From NCBI GenBank assembly GCA_028023455.1, contig JAQFVV010012477.1, positions 560,001 through 624,000 of the forward strand: a stretch of 64,000 bases of DNA. Reading direction: 5' to 3'. The notes beneath the pieces were generated by a model. It worked only from the letters and a program-made list of their open reading frames with translations. It was not told the DNA's origin and searched no databases. A program made the translations under genes and the position numbers. This stretch comes from Epiperipatus broadwayi. Taxonomy: Eukaryota; Onychophora; Udeonychophora; Euonychophora; Peripatidae. Shown here piece after piece: positions 49,901-62,288 of this stretch (positions are counted from its first letter, which is position 1; each line of letters opens with the position of its first letter).

Positions 49901-51238
49901 AAGTTATGACATTTTTAGAACAATCCACTAATTTATTCACATTATTTGTAACACAAAATAAAACATTAAATGCATTTTTATATATGTCCTTAAAAATTTT
50001 ACTAGAGTATTTGAAATATATGGAATAGTTATTCATTTTTATTATCAATCTTCACCTTTTTTGAATCATTATAATTCTTTTTAAATTGATATAAAGTATT
50101 GTTAATTTATTCAATCTTATAACCAACTTCAAGCAATTCCTTGGCAAATATATCAATATTTTTTTAATTTGTGGCATATCAATACCATAAATTTGCTTGT
50201 AGGAGACTAAAATAAATTGAATGGCTTGAAAAGGACTATTGAAATTGTACAGGACAAAATTATTTAGTATATGTATTTTATTATTACAAGAGATAATAAT
50301 ATATTAAGTTATAAAGTAATAAACATATCATTGCAAAAAAGGGAATAAATAAATTATAAATCAAAAGTACCAATTATGCATAAGATACCAAGTTGTAGAT
50401 CTTTTTTATTTCATAATAAAAAAATTATGTTGTTACCAGTGTGATAAATTAGAAATATTGAGATATTTTCCAAGGAATTGTTTGAAGTTGGTTATAAGAT
50501 TGAATTGATTAACAATATTTATGTCAGTTTAAAATGAGGTTATAATTATTTAAAGGACTTGAATATTGATAATAAAACATAGATATTTATTTAATATATT
50601 TTAAATGCTCAAGCAAATTTTTTTAAGTATATATATGTATATATTGTAATAGTCATATTTGTACATTCACTCAATAAAATCCAGAGTCCTGGCAAATTAT
50701 ACTGATAGTGGAAAATATGTTACACACATTTTTGCTTCACTGTCTGGTGATTCAAAACCTTGAATCAGAGGTTTAAACCCAGCTGTGTATGAGTCACTAA
50801 GAATGAAAGGACACACATACAAGTTTTAAAACCCTCCTTTGTTTTTTTGTACTTTCATAAGTTAAACGTTTTATTATAAAAGAATATTTAATAATTTTTA
50901 AGTCAGAAATATTTAAATTTTCATTACCTTTCAATAATCATGTATGTGTGTTCAAGATTGCAAAAATATATTATTGATAAAAATATATTTTTCATTATTA
51001 AATATTATGTATATTTATTTTTTTTATAGTTTGCTTATTTTATTTTATGATGCAAAACCAAAGAAAGTTCTAGAGAGTAATTAAAATAATTCTGAAACTT
51101 ATAAATAAAAGAATATTCTAGATTTAATTTAAAAAAGGTAATTAATAAATTAAAATCCCTTAGCAAACAAAATGTTAATGAAAATTTAATATTTTGAATC
51201 TATTTTCATTCTCAAAACAGATTAAAACAATACTCTCT
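49901..51238. other. AT-rich intergenic sequence, nothing recognised
   Basis: About 50100-50140 and 50461-50515 are a loose inverted pair: AATTTATTCAATCTTATAACCAACTTCAAGCAATTCCTTGG-type sequence reappears in complement, which suggests an old hairpin element of roughly 430 bases. The rest is unique A/T-rich sequence. No gene is supported. Confidence 0.5.
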
Positions 51239-51239
51239 A

Positions 51240-53790
51240 GAACTTGTTGCATTATCATTGAAAATAAACAATAAGTGCGTTCAGGCCATTTAATGGACAT
51301 CCGGGCCTCATCAAGCAAAAAGAGAATATTTGAGAAGGTCTTTCTAACACATAAATAGAGCCAAAAATTCAGTCTGTCTTTTAGTGCGCCATTTTACCAA
51401 GTGTTGCAGAACAGACCCATGTCAATTTAAATTTTGGATATATGAAATCCGGAGTAGAGGGACTAAATTTGCTTCCTCTTTCTTCTCCAAAAATCATTTC
51501 CAAACTGCTATGCTAATCTGCCATCTCCACTTATGGACTGCCTAAATTAAATGCTGAACTAACTATCTCAAGATGTCAGCCATTATTTTTCAAAACTTTG
51601 CCTTGCAAACTGTGTCTTCCTCATTTTATAATTTTACACTTACCAGTACGTCAAGACATCAAGTAATGGAAGGTAAATCTTAATCATGCCGCTAATATGA
51701 ACTCTTTCAAAAACTTTCATTTTAAAACCTAAATAAGTTATAATGTAATTCTGTTTCTATTTAAACATGGCGTTGTAATACTAATTGTAACAATTCTATA
51801 AAGTAATGACTTTCTCTTTCTGTTATAAAAATCTAATGCACGAATCTATAACTTTATTTTTTAATGCATTTTTTTTATTGGTTTCACAATTTCTATTTTT
51901 AATATTTTAAATGCGGCAAGCTTTTAATTTCTACATTATAAATTTTATATGATTTAATTTAATATGCTAATAGTTCAATCTAGTGAACCGATCCTAAATT
52001 TTCTTATTAGATATCCTCGATATTATGGGATATTAAATCATAAATAGTAAGCTTTCTTACCTAACTAAAAGTTTGCTCGATTGAATAATATTTTTAAGTT
52101 ATTCTATTTGCTTAGTGGCAGATTATTCACTGCTACATTTAATATGTCACTTTATTACCATGTTCACACTATTGATTTTATTTTCATATTATCTTTTAAA
52201 ATAAACTTAATGACCTTACCTTGCTATTTTTTTATTATATGGTCAATCATTTGCCCATCACACCATCTAGCATGGTAATTATTTTATGGAATTAATTGCT
52301 AGTTAGCGTATTAATATTTGTTTAATGAAGGGAACAATATTTCCACTTTTATGTTATGACATCCTAACTAATATTAAAGGTCATTCGTGTACCTTTTGAG
52401 AGAGATCAAATTATTTCATATCATTATGCTAGATTCCATTAAATAAAAGGGCCTTAATCCACATATCTGTGTCATTAAGAACCTGATTTATTTTTTATCA
52501 TTAGTGCTGCTTGGTTTAGATAATGTTACAAAATTTCCTCATTTTGCTTTGTCAAACTTAAAACCTGAAGAAACAAGATTCTTTTACTTATGGCATATCC
52601 TTAAATGGGGTTTGGCAGCACTGACTCCAGGATATTGTCAGGTTATCATTTAGGCTCTACATGGGTTAACACTGGAAAGCTGGACCATGCAATTCCTACG
52701 AGACCACCTTTTTCAAATGCTGGCCTGTCATGTGTACAGGCTCATTTCATGTTCTTATATTATTGATGAAGCATTCGTTCATCCTAAAATGGACTAAATC
52801 TTTTCTAGCGTTATGATTTAGTCAGCACCACGATTCTTGTTTAACAATTCTTATACTTGCCCATTTTAAATCTGTAAGACATAATACCATGATTTCTAAA
52901 TCTGTCTCATATTTTTGTTTATATTATAAGTTAGGGAATTTCATTTTAAAGCTTATTTAAGCTATGCAACCTCTCATTGAGACAATGTTTGAGTGTGCTA
53001 ACAAATAATGCTAAATAAATCTTTTCCAATCAGAAAAGAATAGAATAAAATACAAATAACTTTTCTGTTTGAACATTTTAAGGTCTAATGACTATTTAAG
53101 TGAATAATGTAAATTATAAAATATTTTTGTGTGTGGTTCAAATGAACCATAATAAATTGATGCAACTTATATCCTATTTATCTGTTTTTAAGGTCACTCA
53201 TTTTTCATAAAATAATCATAGCATCCACATTATATAATATGGTAAAATTGGTATCTACTGTTAGCATATTAAGCCACATCTTTTGAATATCTGTACTTTT
53301 TTTTGAATCATAATATCCAATCACAGATTTGCATATTATTTAATCAGTAACTTATGTTCTATTATATAATTTTTCAATATGCAAATCAGCATTAATAATC
53401 AAGTGAAATCCATAATTCTATTACTGTTATAGGTAAATAGATTCACAACTGTTTATTAAATTATATATTATTTGTTTATTCATTTTTTTACTTAATATTA
53501 ATAATTTATTAATCATATAATTAGTATTTAATTCTGCTTTGCCTCTTCATTTATGCATACACATCATTAATTGTATTGCATTATATATAGCTCATTTCCA
53601 TTGACTTTAGGCCAACCTAAATTTATTAATGAACTTTCATGAAAAGTCTAATTATAATCGTAAGCTATTTCATTCTGTTGGAGGTCTGGGTTTGAAGCCT
53701 AGCAGTATTATCATTCTCTATAGATCTCTTGTTTCCTCATAGTTGTTCCAGGACAGGAATAAATAAAATTTCATTTGTTATCATCAGAAA
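51240..53790. promoter_or_regulatory. Longest low-repeat, high-complexity region of the window
   Basis: From about 51240 to 53790 I find few simple repeats and no copies of the families listed here. Composition is more even, especially at 51280-51670 and 52540-52870, with many TAAT/ATTA words (for example TAATTGCTAGTTAGCGTATTA near 52295). Stop codons occur in all frames at short intervals, so exons of useful length are absent; the frame at 52081-52278 has no known domain. This pattern resembles conserved noncoding sequence near developmental genes, but that is an inference and the target gene is not in the window. Confidence 0.3.
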
Positions 53791-53794
53791 TGTT

Positions 53795-53945
53795 ATTTGT
53801 AATGTTATAGATCTGGAAAATAGGCAATAGGGCAGAGTTCATGATTGTTCCTGACTTATGTATCTTGCACATGATTGGATTTGAGGTACTTTTGACTAGA
53901 TGCTAGCTCTTGTTAGACAAACATACAATTAAGACTTGTACACTA
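53795..53945 (+). repeat. Dispersed repeat, inverse copy at 59277-59460
   Basis: Phrases GGAAAATAGGCAA, CTTATGTATCTTGCACATGA and GAGGTACTTTTG occur here in order and appear as reverse complement at 59310-59400. Identity is high over about 120 bases. No tail or TIR is evident in this copy. Confidence 0.8.
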
Positions 53946-56688
53946 CAAAGACTGATCTACATGAGGGGTTGGGATCTCGAATCAGATCGCATCTCAGCTT
54001 CTCCATGAACACTCCATGACTTACTACCCTATGAATAACATATATGAGGCCACATTCAGAGTTTCTTAGTTTGTGTGCTAGAAGTATCAAAGGGTGGAGC
54101 AAGAGACTTCAAGAATATTAACTAAATTACTAATAACTTAGTAAACACACCCACCTATGGTTGGCTATATAATGCATATATCCATAACTAATACTATATT
54201 AGAGTAGATTTGGATAAGATTTGATAATGAATTATGAATAACACACTAAACATTTATAAGTTTTAAATATTTAATTATAAAATATATGATAATCCAAATA
54301 TACAAAGTGCATTGGGTTTACACACACAGGTGTCTTATAGTGATGAGAGCAGGTTCTTATCTTTTGTGCACTTTAATTAAAATGAGTTTATTACAAGTTA
54401 ATGTTTATTACAAGTTTGTTCTATGGTCTATTCATGCTTCAACTATGGTATGTCATCCCTATGAGGTTTGCCAATAGTTAAATCATACGAACTAATACCT
54501 TATTATTACTAATTCAGTAGTCAATGTGCTCTTTATGCAGATTGCTTAATATAAACTAGGCTGGAGGTTCAGATCAATGCTGAACAAATAATATTATGGA
54601 GGCCGAATTGGTGATTTGAAGCATAACTTCTGAGACTATGGCACTACATAAAATAAGTAAGAAATACAACCCAAATGTGCAGTTACTCATGGGGTTAAGT
54701 ACCAAGTACTTGGTTTCCATAGACCATACACCTTGCTATCTTTAAGTAAGTGAACATTTAGTTTGGTTATCAGAGCAGCTTATAAAACAATCTGGACCCT
54801 CATGTTCTAGTTCTAAAAGAGTGAGCTGTCTGAACTAAGAGTAATAAGGTGGTCCTTAAAACCTAAGCTCATTTTAATAAAAATATAATAGTAAGGCATA
54901 TATTGCAGTTATGTGCTTTATAAAAACACATTCATAATGCTTTATAAAATATAAGCATTGAAATTAATCAAGTATGAAATCTATAATTTCATTCTGCAAA
55001 ACTACTATATGCCCATTCATAAATTAGAATACTTAAATCATGCTAAAAGAGAGTAATTATGAGTGACCTAGTTTACACAGTAATCTGTATAGTTTATGAA
55101 AATAAACTAAGAAGGAGTAAAGCATATATGGGACTTAAAAATTAATTAATTATTTATAATATGCTTTAAAATATCATTCTTATTCTAAACTAAATAGACA
55201 TTTAATAAGTAAATCTGAATTAAACAATAAGTCAAAACATAGTAGCTTAACTATATATATGAGTAGGTTTTCAGATTGGAAATATATAAGGTGTGCTAAT
55301 CAGCAACATAAATTAGCTGAGTGAGAGTGACTAAGAAACTCTCCCAAATCATTATTATTATCAATCTCTACTCTGAATGTCATAACATAAATAGATAAAT
55401 TAACAAATATGTAAAATAAAATAGGCATGACCACAGATCAGAAAGATAGATAATTATAATAATAACAGATTACAGTTATTATCTTAAAAAATTATCAATT
55501 ACTAATATTTTAAGTAGGCAAGATTCTTACAAAGATTATTGTTAAAATAAAGTTACAGAATTTTACTTTTAAAAGTTACTACAAATTTTTAATTTGAATG
55601 TTCATCATTTAGCTAGCTTTAGACTTAGGAATTAATTTAAAAGTTTAATATTTTATAGAGCTATGTGGGAAGAAATTTCCTGATCTCTTCTAGCTGAGGT
55701 GCTTGATGCTGCATCTCCATTAGACTGTCTTGTCCAGATGTCTTCTTGGCAGGCTATGGGTCTCAAACTCCATATCCAGTCTGGACCAATTCTTCGCAAG
55801 AGAGGGGCAGCAGTTTTCTCTATCCCATGGTTCTCAATTCAGAAAAAGTGTATGAGTGAACTCTGTTGCCTAAATTTTGGATTTTTTTTATTAACTTTTT
55901 ATCATCCCCCCTTACAAGCCATTAAAGGTTGTTTACAACTTTTAATTTTCAATTTTTAATCTTTAATAGCTGCATAAATTTACTAAGAACAAAAGGATCT
56001 GGCTTGGCTATTGACAAGTGGAGCTGGTTAATGATTTTGTCTTCACCCTTTTGAACTTCATTTTAAATCTTTAAAAATTTTCAGCTCTCAGTTTACCATT
56101 TAAGTAGAGGTATTTCTGAGAAATTGATGACTTTGATTCTCTCTTGTTTTAAAAGAGATTTAAGCTGTCAACATTCCATTATATGCATAAGACAGACACC
56201 CCTGAATTTAATAATTATATGCAAATACCAACAATTCTGTAAATTAAATAACTTCAAAATAATTTAGAAAGAATTTAGAATATCTGTAATGTTTATTAAA
56301 TCTATGACATTACAGTTTCCTTTGCATATATACATAGGTGTGCTCCCACACATACAACAATGTTTACAACTTATTTTAATTTTAGTAAATTGAAAATTAT
56401 AAATGTGTATACATTATATGCATACAAACATTAATATGACTATTGGATGTGCATGCAGATACAAATACACACATACACATAAATATACACTCTTACATAT
56501 TAAAACAAATTATTATAAGCTTATATACATGGACTGGGAGGGGTTTGAACCAGAGAAAAAGTTACTACTATGGAACATAGTAGGTAAAACAGGATGATGG
56601 ACAAAGAATACTGTTTTAATATATGTATGTATGTGTATGGATGTGCTTAATGTTTCATTTTGTGTTTTACAAATACATAAAATAGTTA
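53946..56688. other. Intergenic sequence of mixed complexity
   Basis: Several patches are moderately GC-rich (53960-54110, 54540-54860, 55640-55930). The 86-codon frame at 55699-55959 is the most coding-like but begins without context and matches nothing that I know. A tRNA B-box-like word GGTTTGAACC lies near 56540 without a matching A box. No feature beyond this is supported. Confidence 0.4.
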
Positions 56689-56689
56689 G

Positions 56690-57150
56690 TGAACAATTCT
56701 AAAAATCTCATACCTGTCAAGCATGTAGGTGAATCAAGGTGAAGTATTTAAAAAAAGATTAAGGGAACATGAATTGTTATACAAGTGTGTGAAAAGTAAA
56801 AATGGTAGTGACTTAATGGCTGCTTTAGTTTTCTTGGATCATGAAAGAATATATAAATATAAATTTAAGTTTTATATTGAATGTGTTCAAGATTCTCCAT
56901 AAAGTGAGAAACCATAATAAAAGAATTTTAATAAATAGAAATAAAATGAATTTAATTAATAAACAAGCTGCTAGTGATAAAATTCATGTTTCATGGGATT
57001 TAAGTTGAGGACATTTGCTCACATTATGCATTTTGAATATAATGGCAATTGAAGAGGGTTAAGGAATTAAATGAAAGTACTTCTGTAAATTGAAAGACTG
57101 TATATAATAGTTAATTACTATTGTACTTATTATATATATATAATACAAAT
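56690..57150 (+). pseudogene. PLE family 2 endonuclease relic and 3' UTR
   Basis: This plus-strand copy parallels the minus-strand relic at 49395-49900. The frame gives HVGES (YIG-type segment), then, after a stop and shift, KKRLREHELLYKCVKSKNGS followed by DLMAALVFLDHER and KYKF. RLREH fits the conserved Arg-x-x-x-His segment of GIY-YIG PLE endonucleases. A stop at 56900-56902 ends the frame earlier than expected. The 3' untranslated region follows, with AATAAATAGAAATAAAATGA and AGTACTTCTG, ending near 57150 in TA-rich sequence. Comparison of four copies would define the family consensus. I judge all of them inactive. Confidence 0.7.
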
Positions 57151-57788
57151 AAAATGTCCATTATATATAAATGTGCACACACACACATATATATATATAT
57201 ATATGTTGAAGTATATCAACATATAAAAATGTATAATGTAACCTGCAGAGCTTATGTAGTTGAAATAATTCAATGTATAATATAAAGAAAAACATGGATC
57301 AGAAAACAAATATTTACAGCATGTAAAATTATGTAATAATCAATAAATTTTACTAGTGAACTATTAGATTGTAATATATAGAAGGTAATCACTCCTTCTT
57401 ATTAGTTCAATGCTATAATATTAAACACTATTGTTAACTGCAATGATAATCTCTCTCTCTCTCCAGCCCCAATATAAAGACTTTGGAAAAAAAAAGAATG
57501 ATTGTTTTATTTTCAAACTTAAATGCACTATGTGAATCAATTTTAAGTGCATAGAAGTGAGAGTAAATATAGAAATTATTCACTTTAAATCCATTTCTTT
57601 TTTAATAATATTATTAGCACTTATAATATATTATAATTTACTTTACACTAATATGAAAAAATTGAAAATTGAATACATACACATCAAATAATATTATACA
57701 ATCGTCAGATTAAAATATTATATATATATATAATTGAGCAGAAAATAACTGAAGATTCCAATCAGTTATGTAACATAAATTCACAAAA
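57150..57788. other. AT-rich sequence with (CA)n, (TA)n and (CT)n tracts
   Basis: A (CA)n-(TA)n tract sits at about 57174-57203, a short (CT)n at about 57452-57464 and (TA)n at 57719-57732. No gene or element is recognised otherwise. Confidence 0.55.
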
Positions 57789-58065
57789 GACAGATGATAC
57801 CCTTATTTCTCAGCATTTGTTATTTATGATTAGTTTATTTACATAATTTTGAATAAAGTGAATTCAATATATATATATATATATATATGTTATTAGAACT
57901 TAGTGTTCAGCTTTGATCATCAGAATAGTTAAATGGTGATTCTTATAATTCATTATTGAAATATATATAATCAATAGAACAAATTCACTTCTGCATTTAA
58001 ATTACATAAATAAACTAAGCTTAAATAAAACAAATGCTAAATGACAAGGGGTATCACCTATCTGT
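57789..58065. mobile_element. MITE-like hairpin, arms about 85-95 bp
   Basis: The left arm (57789-57870) with ACAGATGATACCCTTATTTC, CAGCATTTGTTATTTA and AGTTTATTTAC pairs with the right arm (about 57972-58065). The match contains several mismatches and small gaps. Its loop is AT-rich and includes (TA)n. No coding content is seen; superfamily unknown. Confidence 0.7.
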
Positions 58066-58194
58066 TGGTGAGTATATTTACATTATATAACTCATTGGAA
58101 AGTTAATTTACTCCCTGTTCTATCATAGGCTTTAAGTAGTCATAAAATTAGTGTGCTAACAATTTGTTAATGCAAATGGTAAAAAAGACAAAGG

Positions 58195-58279
58195 ATTATA
58201 TTTTCACTAAACATCATATGCTCACCATTTCGTATGCTTGCTCAAGCTGTTAAAACAGGCTTGTCCTGAGTGGCATTAA
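58195..58279 (+). mobile_element. Foldback relic, left part (interrupted)
   Basis: The phrases CATATGCTCACCATTTCGTA, TGCTTGCTCAAGC, GTTAAAACAGGC and CTGAGTGGCATTAA follow the order of outer sequences of the foldback element at 8470-9219. Most of the interior is missing. The relic is split by the insertion at 58280-59041 and resumes at 59042 with TTAATGTATGAAAAGTTTTGCCTG, which parallels the right end of the 8.5-9.2-kb element. Confidence 0.65.
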
Positions 58280-59041
58280 CTCTTTGTGTGCCTGATTCAT
58301 TTAAAAACAAAGTGGCTTGACGTCACTCTAAATCAGTCACTTTTCATACTACGATTACGATTTTGTGCTCTTTTTAAAGATTAAAAAAAGTTCTGTAGGT
58401 TGCTGCCCTCTCTTGAATTATTTTACAAGAAAAAAATCAATAAAAATGACCTTATATATCACACAAAGAAAAAAATAATGCTTCTTAAATCTTATTGGGT
58501 ATTAAATTTTGACAACAAAGAAAATGGCTGCCAAAAAGTAAAGAGATACAATCTGTTTTTGTTTTATTTCAAAAATGATCAACAAATGTTTTAGAACATT
58601 TTAACTGTATTTTTTGACAAATTATAAATTATTTTGATAAAATATGCTAAAAATAAAATTATTTTGGAAAAATAGTTAAGACTTTTAACAAAAATTATTT
58701 GCTTTTTCTGCAACTAAAATTGGCAAAGAAAATCATGTCATTAGCAAAGCGTTTTGATTGGTGAGTAAGATTTTGTTTTACATTTTCCGCTAGCGAAAAT
58801 TTATATAATTATATAATAACAATTTATTTTTGAAAAAACTTTTGTTCATTTTTATAACCTGACAAATTATTAATATACTTTTTACAAACAAAACTAAAGT
58901 GAATATAATATTAAAAGATGAATATATTTTGATGCTTGAGTTTGTGAGTTGACCAATTTGATGTTTGAGTTTGTGAATTGACCAATTAAAAGTTTTGACT
59001 TTTACCTCATTCGGCCAATAAAATAATTAGCACTCTAAAGG
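58280..59041. mobile_element. TTAA-flanked insertion, piggyBac-like non-autonomous
   Basis: The 762-bp segment is bounded by TTAA at 58276-58279 and 59042-59045. Its ends read CTCTTTGTGTGCC on the left and, as reverse complement on the right, CCTTTAGAGTGC, similar to the CCCTTT..TGCC termini known for piggyBac elements. Removing the segment and one TTAA rejoins a foldback-family sequence (GAGTGGCA-TTAA-TGTATGAAAAG), comparable with 9187-9215, which is independent support for the boundaries. The interior contains a 20-base palindrome around TTTTCCGCTAGCGAAAA and a 29-base near-repeat at 58930-58985. No transposase frame of useful length; the 64-codon frame at 58400-58594 is not one. Confidence 0.7.
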
Positions 59042-59070
59042 TTAATGTATGAAAAGTTTTGCCTGAATTA
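59042..59070 (+). mobile_element. Foldback relic, right part
   Basis: This continues the foldback-family sequence after the TTAA-flanked insertion: TGTATGAAAAGTTTTGCCTG compares with CATATAGAGAGTTTTTCCTG at 9197-9216. Confidence 0.6.
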
Positions 59071-59154
59071 TATTTTCTATATACTATTCATATTATAATG
59101 CATGGCGGGTCAAAAGTGTAATTTTTTTTATGAATTTATTTCTTAACCAAATAT

Positions 59155-59167
59155 CTCTATCTATCTG

Positions 59168-59264
<97 letters not shown>

Positions 59265-59266
59265 AT
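59155..59266. repeat. (TATC)n microsatellite, about 28 units
   Basis: An almost pure tetranucleotide array, with one TGTC variant near its left end. It abuts the inverse dispersed repeat at 59277. The 61-codon plus-strand frame is its Ser-Ile-Tyr-Leu translation and is not a gene. Confidence 0.98.
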
Positions 59267-59276
59267 ATTGTACTGG

Positions 59277-59460
59277 TCAGTTTTGTCTGTTCATATAACA
59301 AAATCTAGCATCTAGGCAAAAGTACCTCGAATCCAATCATGTGCAAGATACATAAGTCAGAAACACTCATGAACTCTTCCCTATTTGCCTATTTTCCAAA
59401 TCTACCAACTTATGAGCAACGATTCTGATGATCCGATCTAATTTATCTCTCTCCGCCAGC
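59277..59460 (-). repeat. Dispersed repeat beside the (TATC)n array
   Basis: This is the reverse complement of 53795-53945 over about 120 bases, including TCATGTGCAAGATACATAAG. The end nearest the microsatellite (59277-59300) corresponds to the downstream end of the other copy, which has no tetranucleotide array. On the minus strand this copy therefore carries a (GATA)n tail, as tRNA-type SINEs of other animals often do; a tRNA-like head was not found. Confidence 0.7.
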
Positions 59461-62287
59461 ATGGCAAAGCGAAGACACAAAAAGACTATAATTTAAATTT
59501 ATATGATGGAATATTTTAGCATGAATTAGAAGTTTGACTCATTTAAAGATCATGACCTTTCATATTAATTAAATCTATAAGATTAGCGGGAGATCATCTA
59601 ATCACAGTGAGCATAATTTAATAACTAAGATAAAAGAAAACAATGATTCTGCAAGTTTATAATATATATATAAGATTTATTAATTTAAAGAAATATGAAT
59701 AAATACTTGTCTTATTATTTTATTAATCATTGGCCTCTTAAAGTACGTATAATTTGAATTACATTTAGATAGTAACAGGTAAATCATATGACATTTATTT
59801 ATAACTTAGAGGATGACAGAATAGATTGATTACTTTATTTTATTGATTATTGCGGCTCATATGCCAATAATAGATAAATATATATAATGGACAATTGATT
59901 TAGTGCTATGAGGAAATGTCTTCTTGAGATACCAATCTACCTCCAGAAGGAACAAATATAGCATTTTAACTGATTTAGCTTACAAGTATTATTTTAGGAC
60001 TGAAACATTTATTTTATTACAAAATTACATTTGATTAATAGATAAAAGGATTTCAATTTTACAGGGTGAGGAACATGTATGGGATAGTTCATTAACATAT
60101 ATATAATGCCATCATCAAAGACACACATCTGAAAATATTAATAAATATAAATAAATCTGGTTAGTAGAGTCACAACATTACAGTTTATGGATATTCATAG
60201 TTTTTATCTAGAAATATAACAGAAAGGTGGTGTGTGCATAGCAGCATATTTATGTGATCCAGTTATGGATCCTTGCATGTGCTTCTGAGAATTCATTGAA
60301 GAAATAGACTGATATATGTCTGCAAGCAGCAGAATTTGTTCATGAACGAAGAGCGGTTGGCTGTGCATTTAATGGGCTGAGTTTTTTCCCAGAGCGATCC
60401 CAATAAAGCCAGCTCATGTGACCAAATAAGTCCCCAGGGGGATTAAGAGCCTGGTTCTTGGACTTGGAGATAGGAGATGGGGTTTGACTTCCGATATGCT
60501 CAGGTAAAGAGAAGCACAAATATATATAAAAGAAAGACAAGGCCTATATGCACGCAACACTTGGAATAACAAATATAACTTTAAAGAATATCTACTTAAT
60601 TATTGCCCATACATTGTGGAATATCCTGTGTAATGGTATGAGTTAATTACTAAACTGTTAAATAAGTATAAGAATTTAGTTATAAATGCTGTCATTAAAA
60701 TAAACATAATTATACATATACAAATGGGGTGGTGGTGATGAATTGGAGAATAAATAAATTTACTTTCACATAATAAATTTGAATTTTTAGGATTACCGCA
60801 TTATTATTTAAAAATAAAAAAAACATTTCTTAGAAAAACAGATTTCTGCTCTGTTTTTCTACAATAACCTTATGAGATAATTAATTTGTTTTTCCCAAAT
60901 TTGCGAGCATTTGCTAAGGTAAAATAAGACTTGTTTTTACTTAAACTTAATCTAATCATCCCATAAAGTAGGGAAGCAAAAATAAAAAAGAAATTACATA
61001 CTAGCAAGTTTGAGGGATTATTGGCATATTTAAAATATAAATATATAAAATATGATAATAAAAGTTAAAAATATTATTGCCGCATGAAAATGAAAGAAAA
61101 CAGGTTTAATAGAGGCTCAATGATAAAAGGGAAATTAAAGTTATATAGAGTTACATACAAACTAGAGGTAAGTAAATTATAAATCATTTTACATAATAAT
61201 TAATTATCTAATAGAACAGCAGGAGGATTATTACAGAAGGCTGAGTTTAAGAGATTTATACATTAGGCAGCAGCTAAAGTTCTTTTTACCTTGATAAACA
61301 TAGTGGCAGTCCTTGATGCTTTAGTGTCCATTGGTATTGATGAACTAGATCTAGATTTGGGTCAGTCAAACAGGTAGCATTTACCTTTTCAGTCTCTAAG
61401 CATTTTAAAGTTCATGGGTACAGGATCCAGAGTTATGATTGTGGGAAAGAGCATGTTTGAACGAAGAGAAAAGTGAATTATCCTCTACTCATGATACATT
61501 GTATTACTAAAACCACAGGCGTGGATTAGATCTGCCATTCTGTTTTACTATTGTGTTCTCCTTTATGGATTCAAATCTAGCAGTGTTTATATCATTTTTC
61601 CGATGATGTTGGAAAGCACTTAGCTGCTAGACCTGAGGCACTTTATGCACTTAGTAAATCTGGAATCTGCTGACCGGATGCAACTTTTGCTCTAATCAGT
61701 TTTGAAAACAATGCAATTCTGTTACAAATTTCTCGAGCGATTGTTTTAAAATATAGTCTTATGATTTTAAAACAAATTTGAAGTGGATAAAATTTCCACT
61801 AATAGAGTCTTACTTTATTGTTATATATCATAACATTTTAATTCGGACTAATGGGTTTCCGATCAATTGTCTTAATTTCATTTGAGAAGCTTCTTAGAAG
61901 ATTTGCATCATTTTCTGACCACCATGATTAAAATAAATAATTATATATAATTTTAAAATATACATTAATAATATATATATATATTTGAAATTATGTTTTT
62001 AAAAGGAATCACCCCTCACCAATAATATGTACATATCCATTACACATGTATACAAATTAAAATAAAATCAAATATTTGTTTATAAAAATTATTTACATTA
62101 AGATATCTATATATATATCTATGTCAGTTATTTTAATAGTTAAGCAAGAAGAAAATAAATATGCATTAGTACATACATATATATGCATAAGGATGGAGTT
62201 TGAATATGGTTTGGTGGAGAGAGACTCTGAGTGGGCTGTGAAGCTCGATCTGAGTATCAGGTTGACTGCTTCAACATATATATATAT
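59461..62287. other. Intergenic sequence of mixed complexity
   Basis: The patch 60330-60510 is GC-richer (phrases CCAATAAAGCCAGCTCATG, CAGGGGGATTAAGAGCC) and could be an old element or a conserved block; its 66-codon minus-strand frame has no known domain. The segment 61260-61700 is also more complex. No family copies or RNA genes were recognised. Confidence 0.4.
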
Positions 62288-62288
62288 A

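Noticed and set aside
56525-56560. Possible tRNA B box (GGTTTGAACC)
   Set aside because: No A box lies at a suitable distance on either strand and there is no cloverleaf. It is probably chance or a very old SINE.
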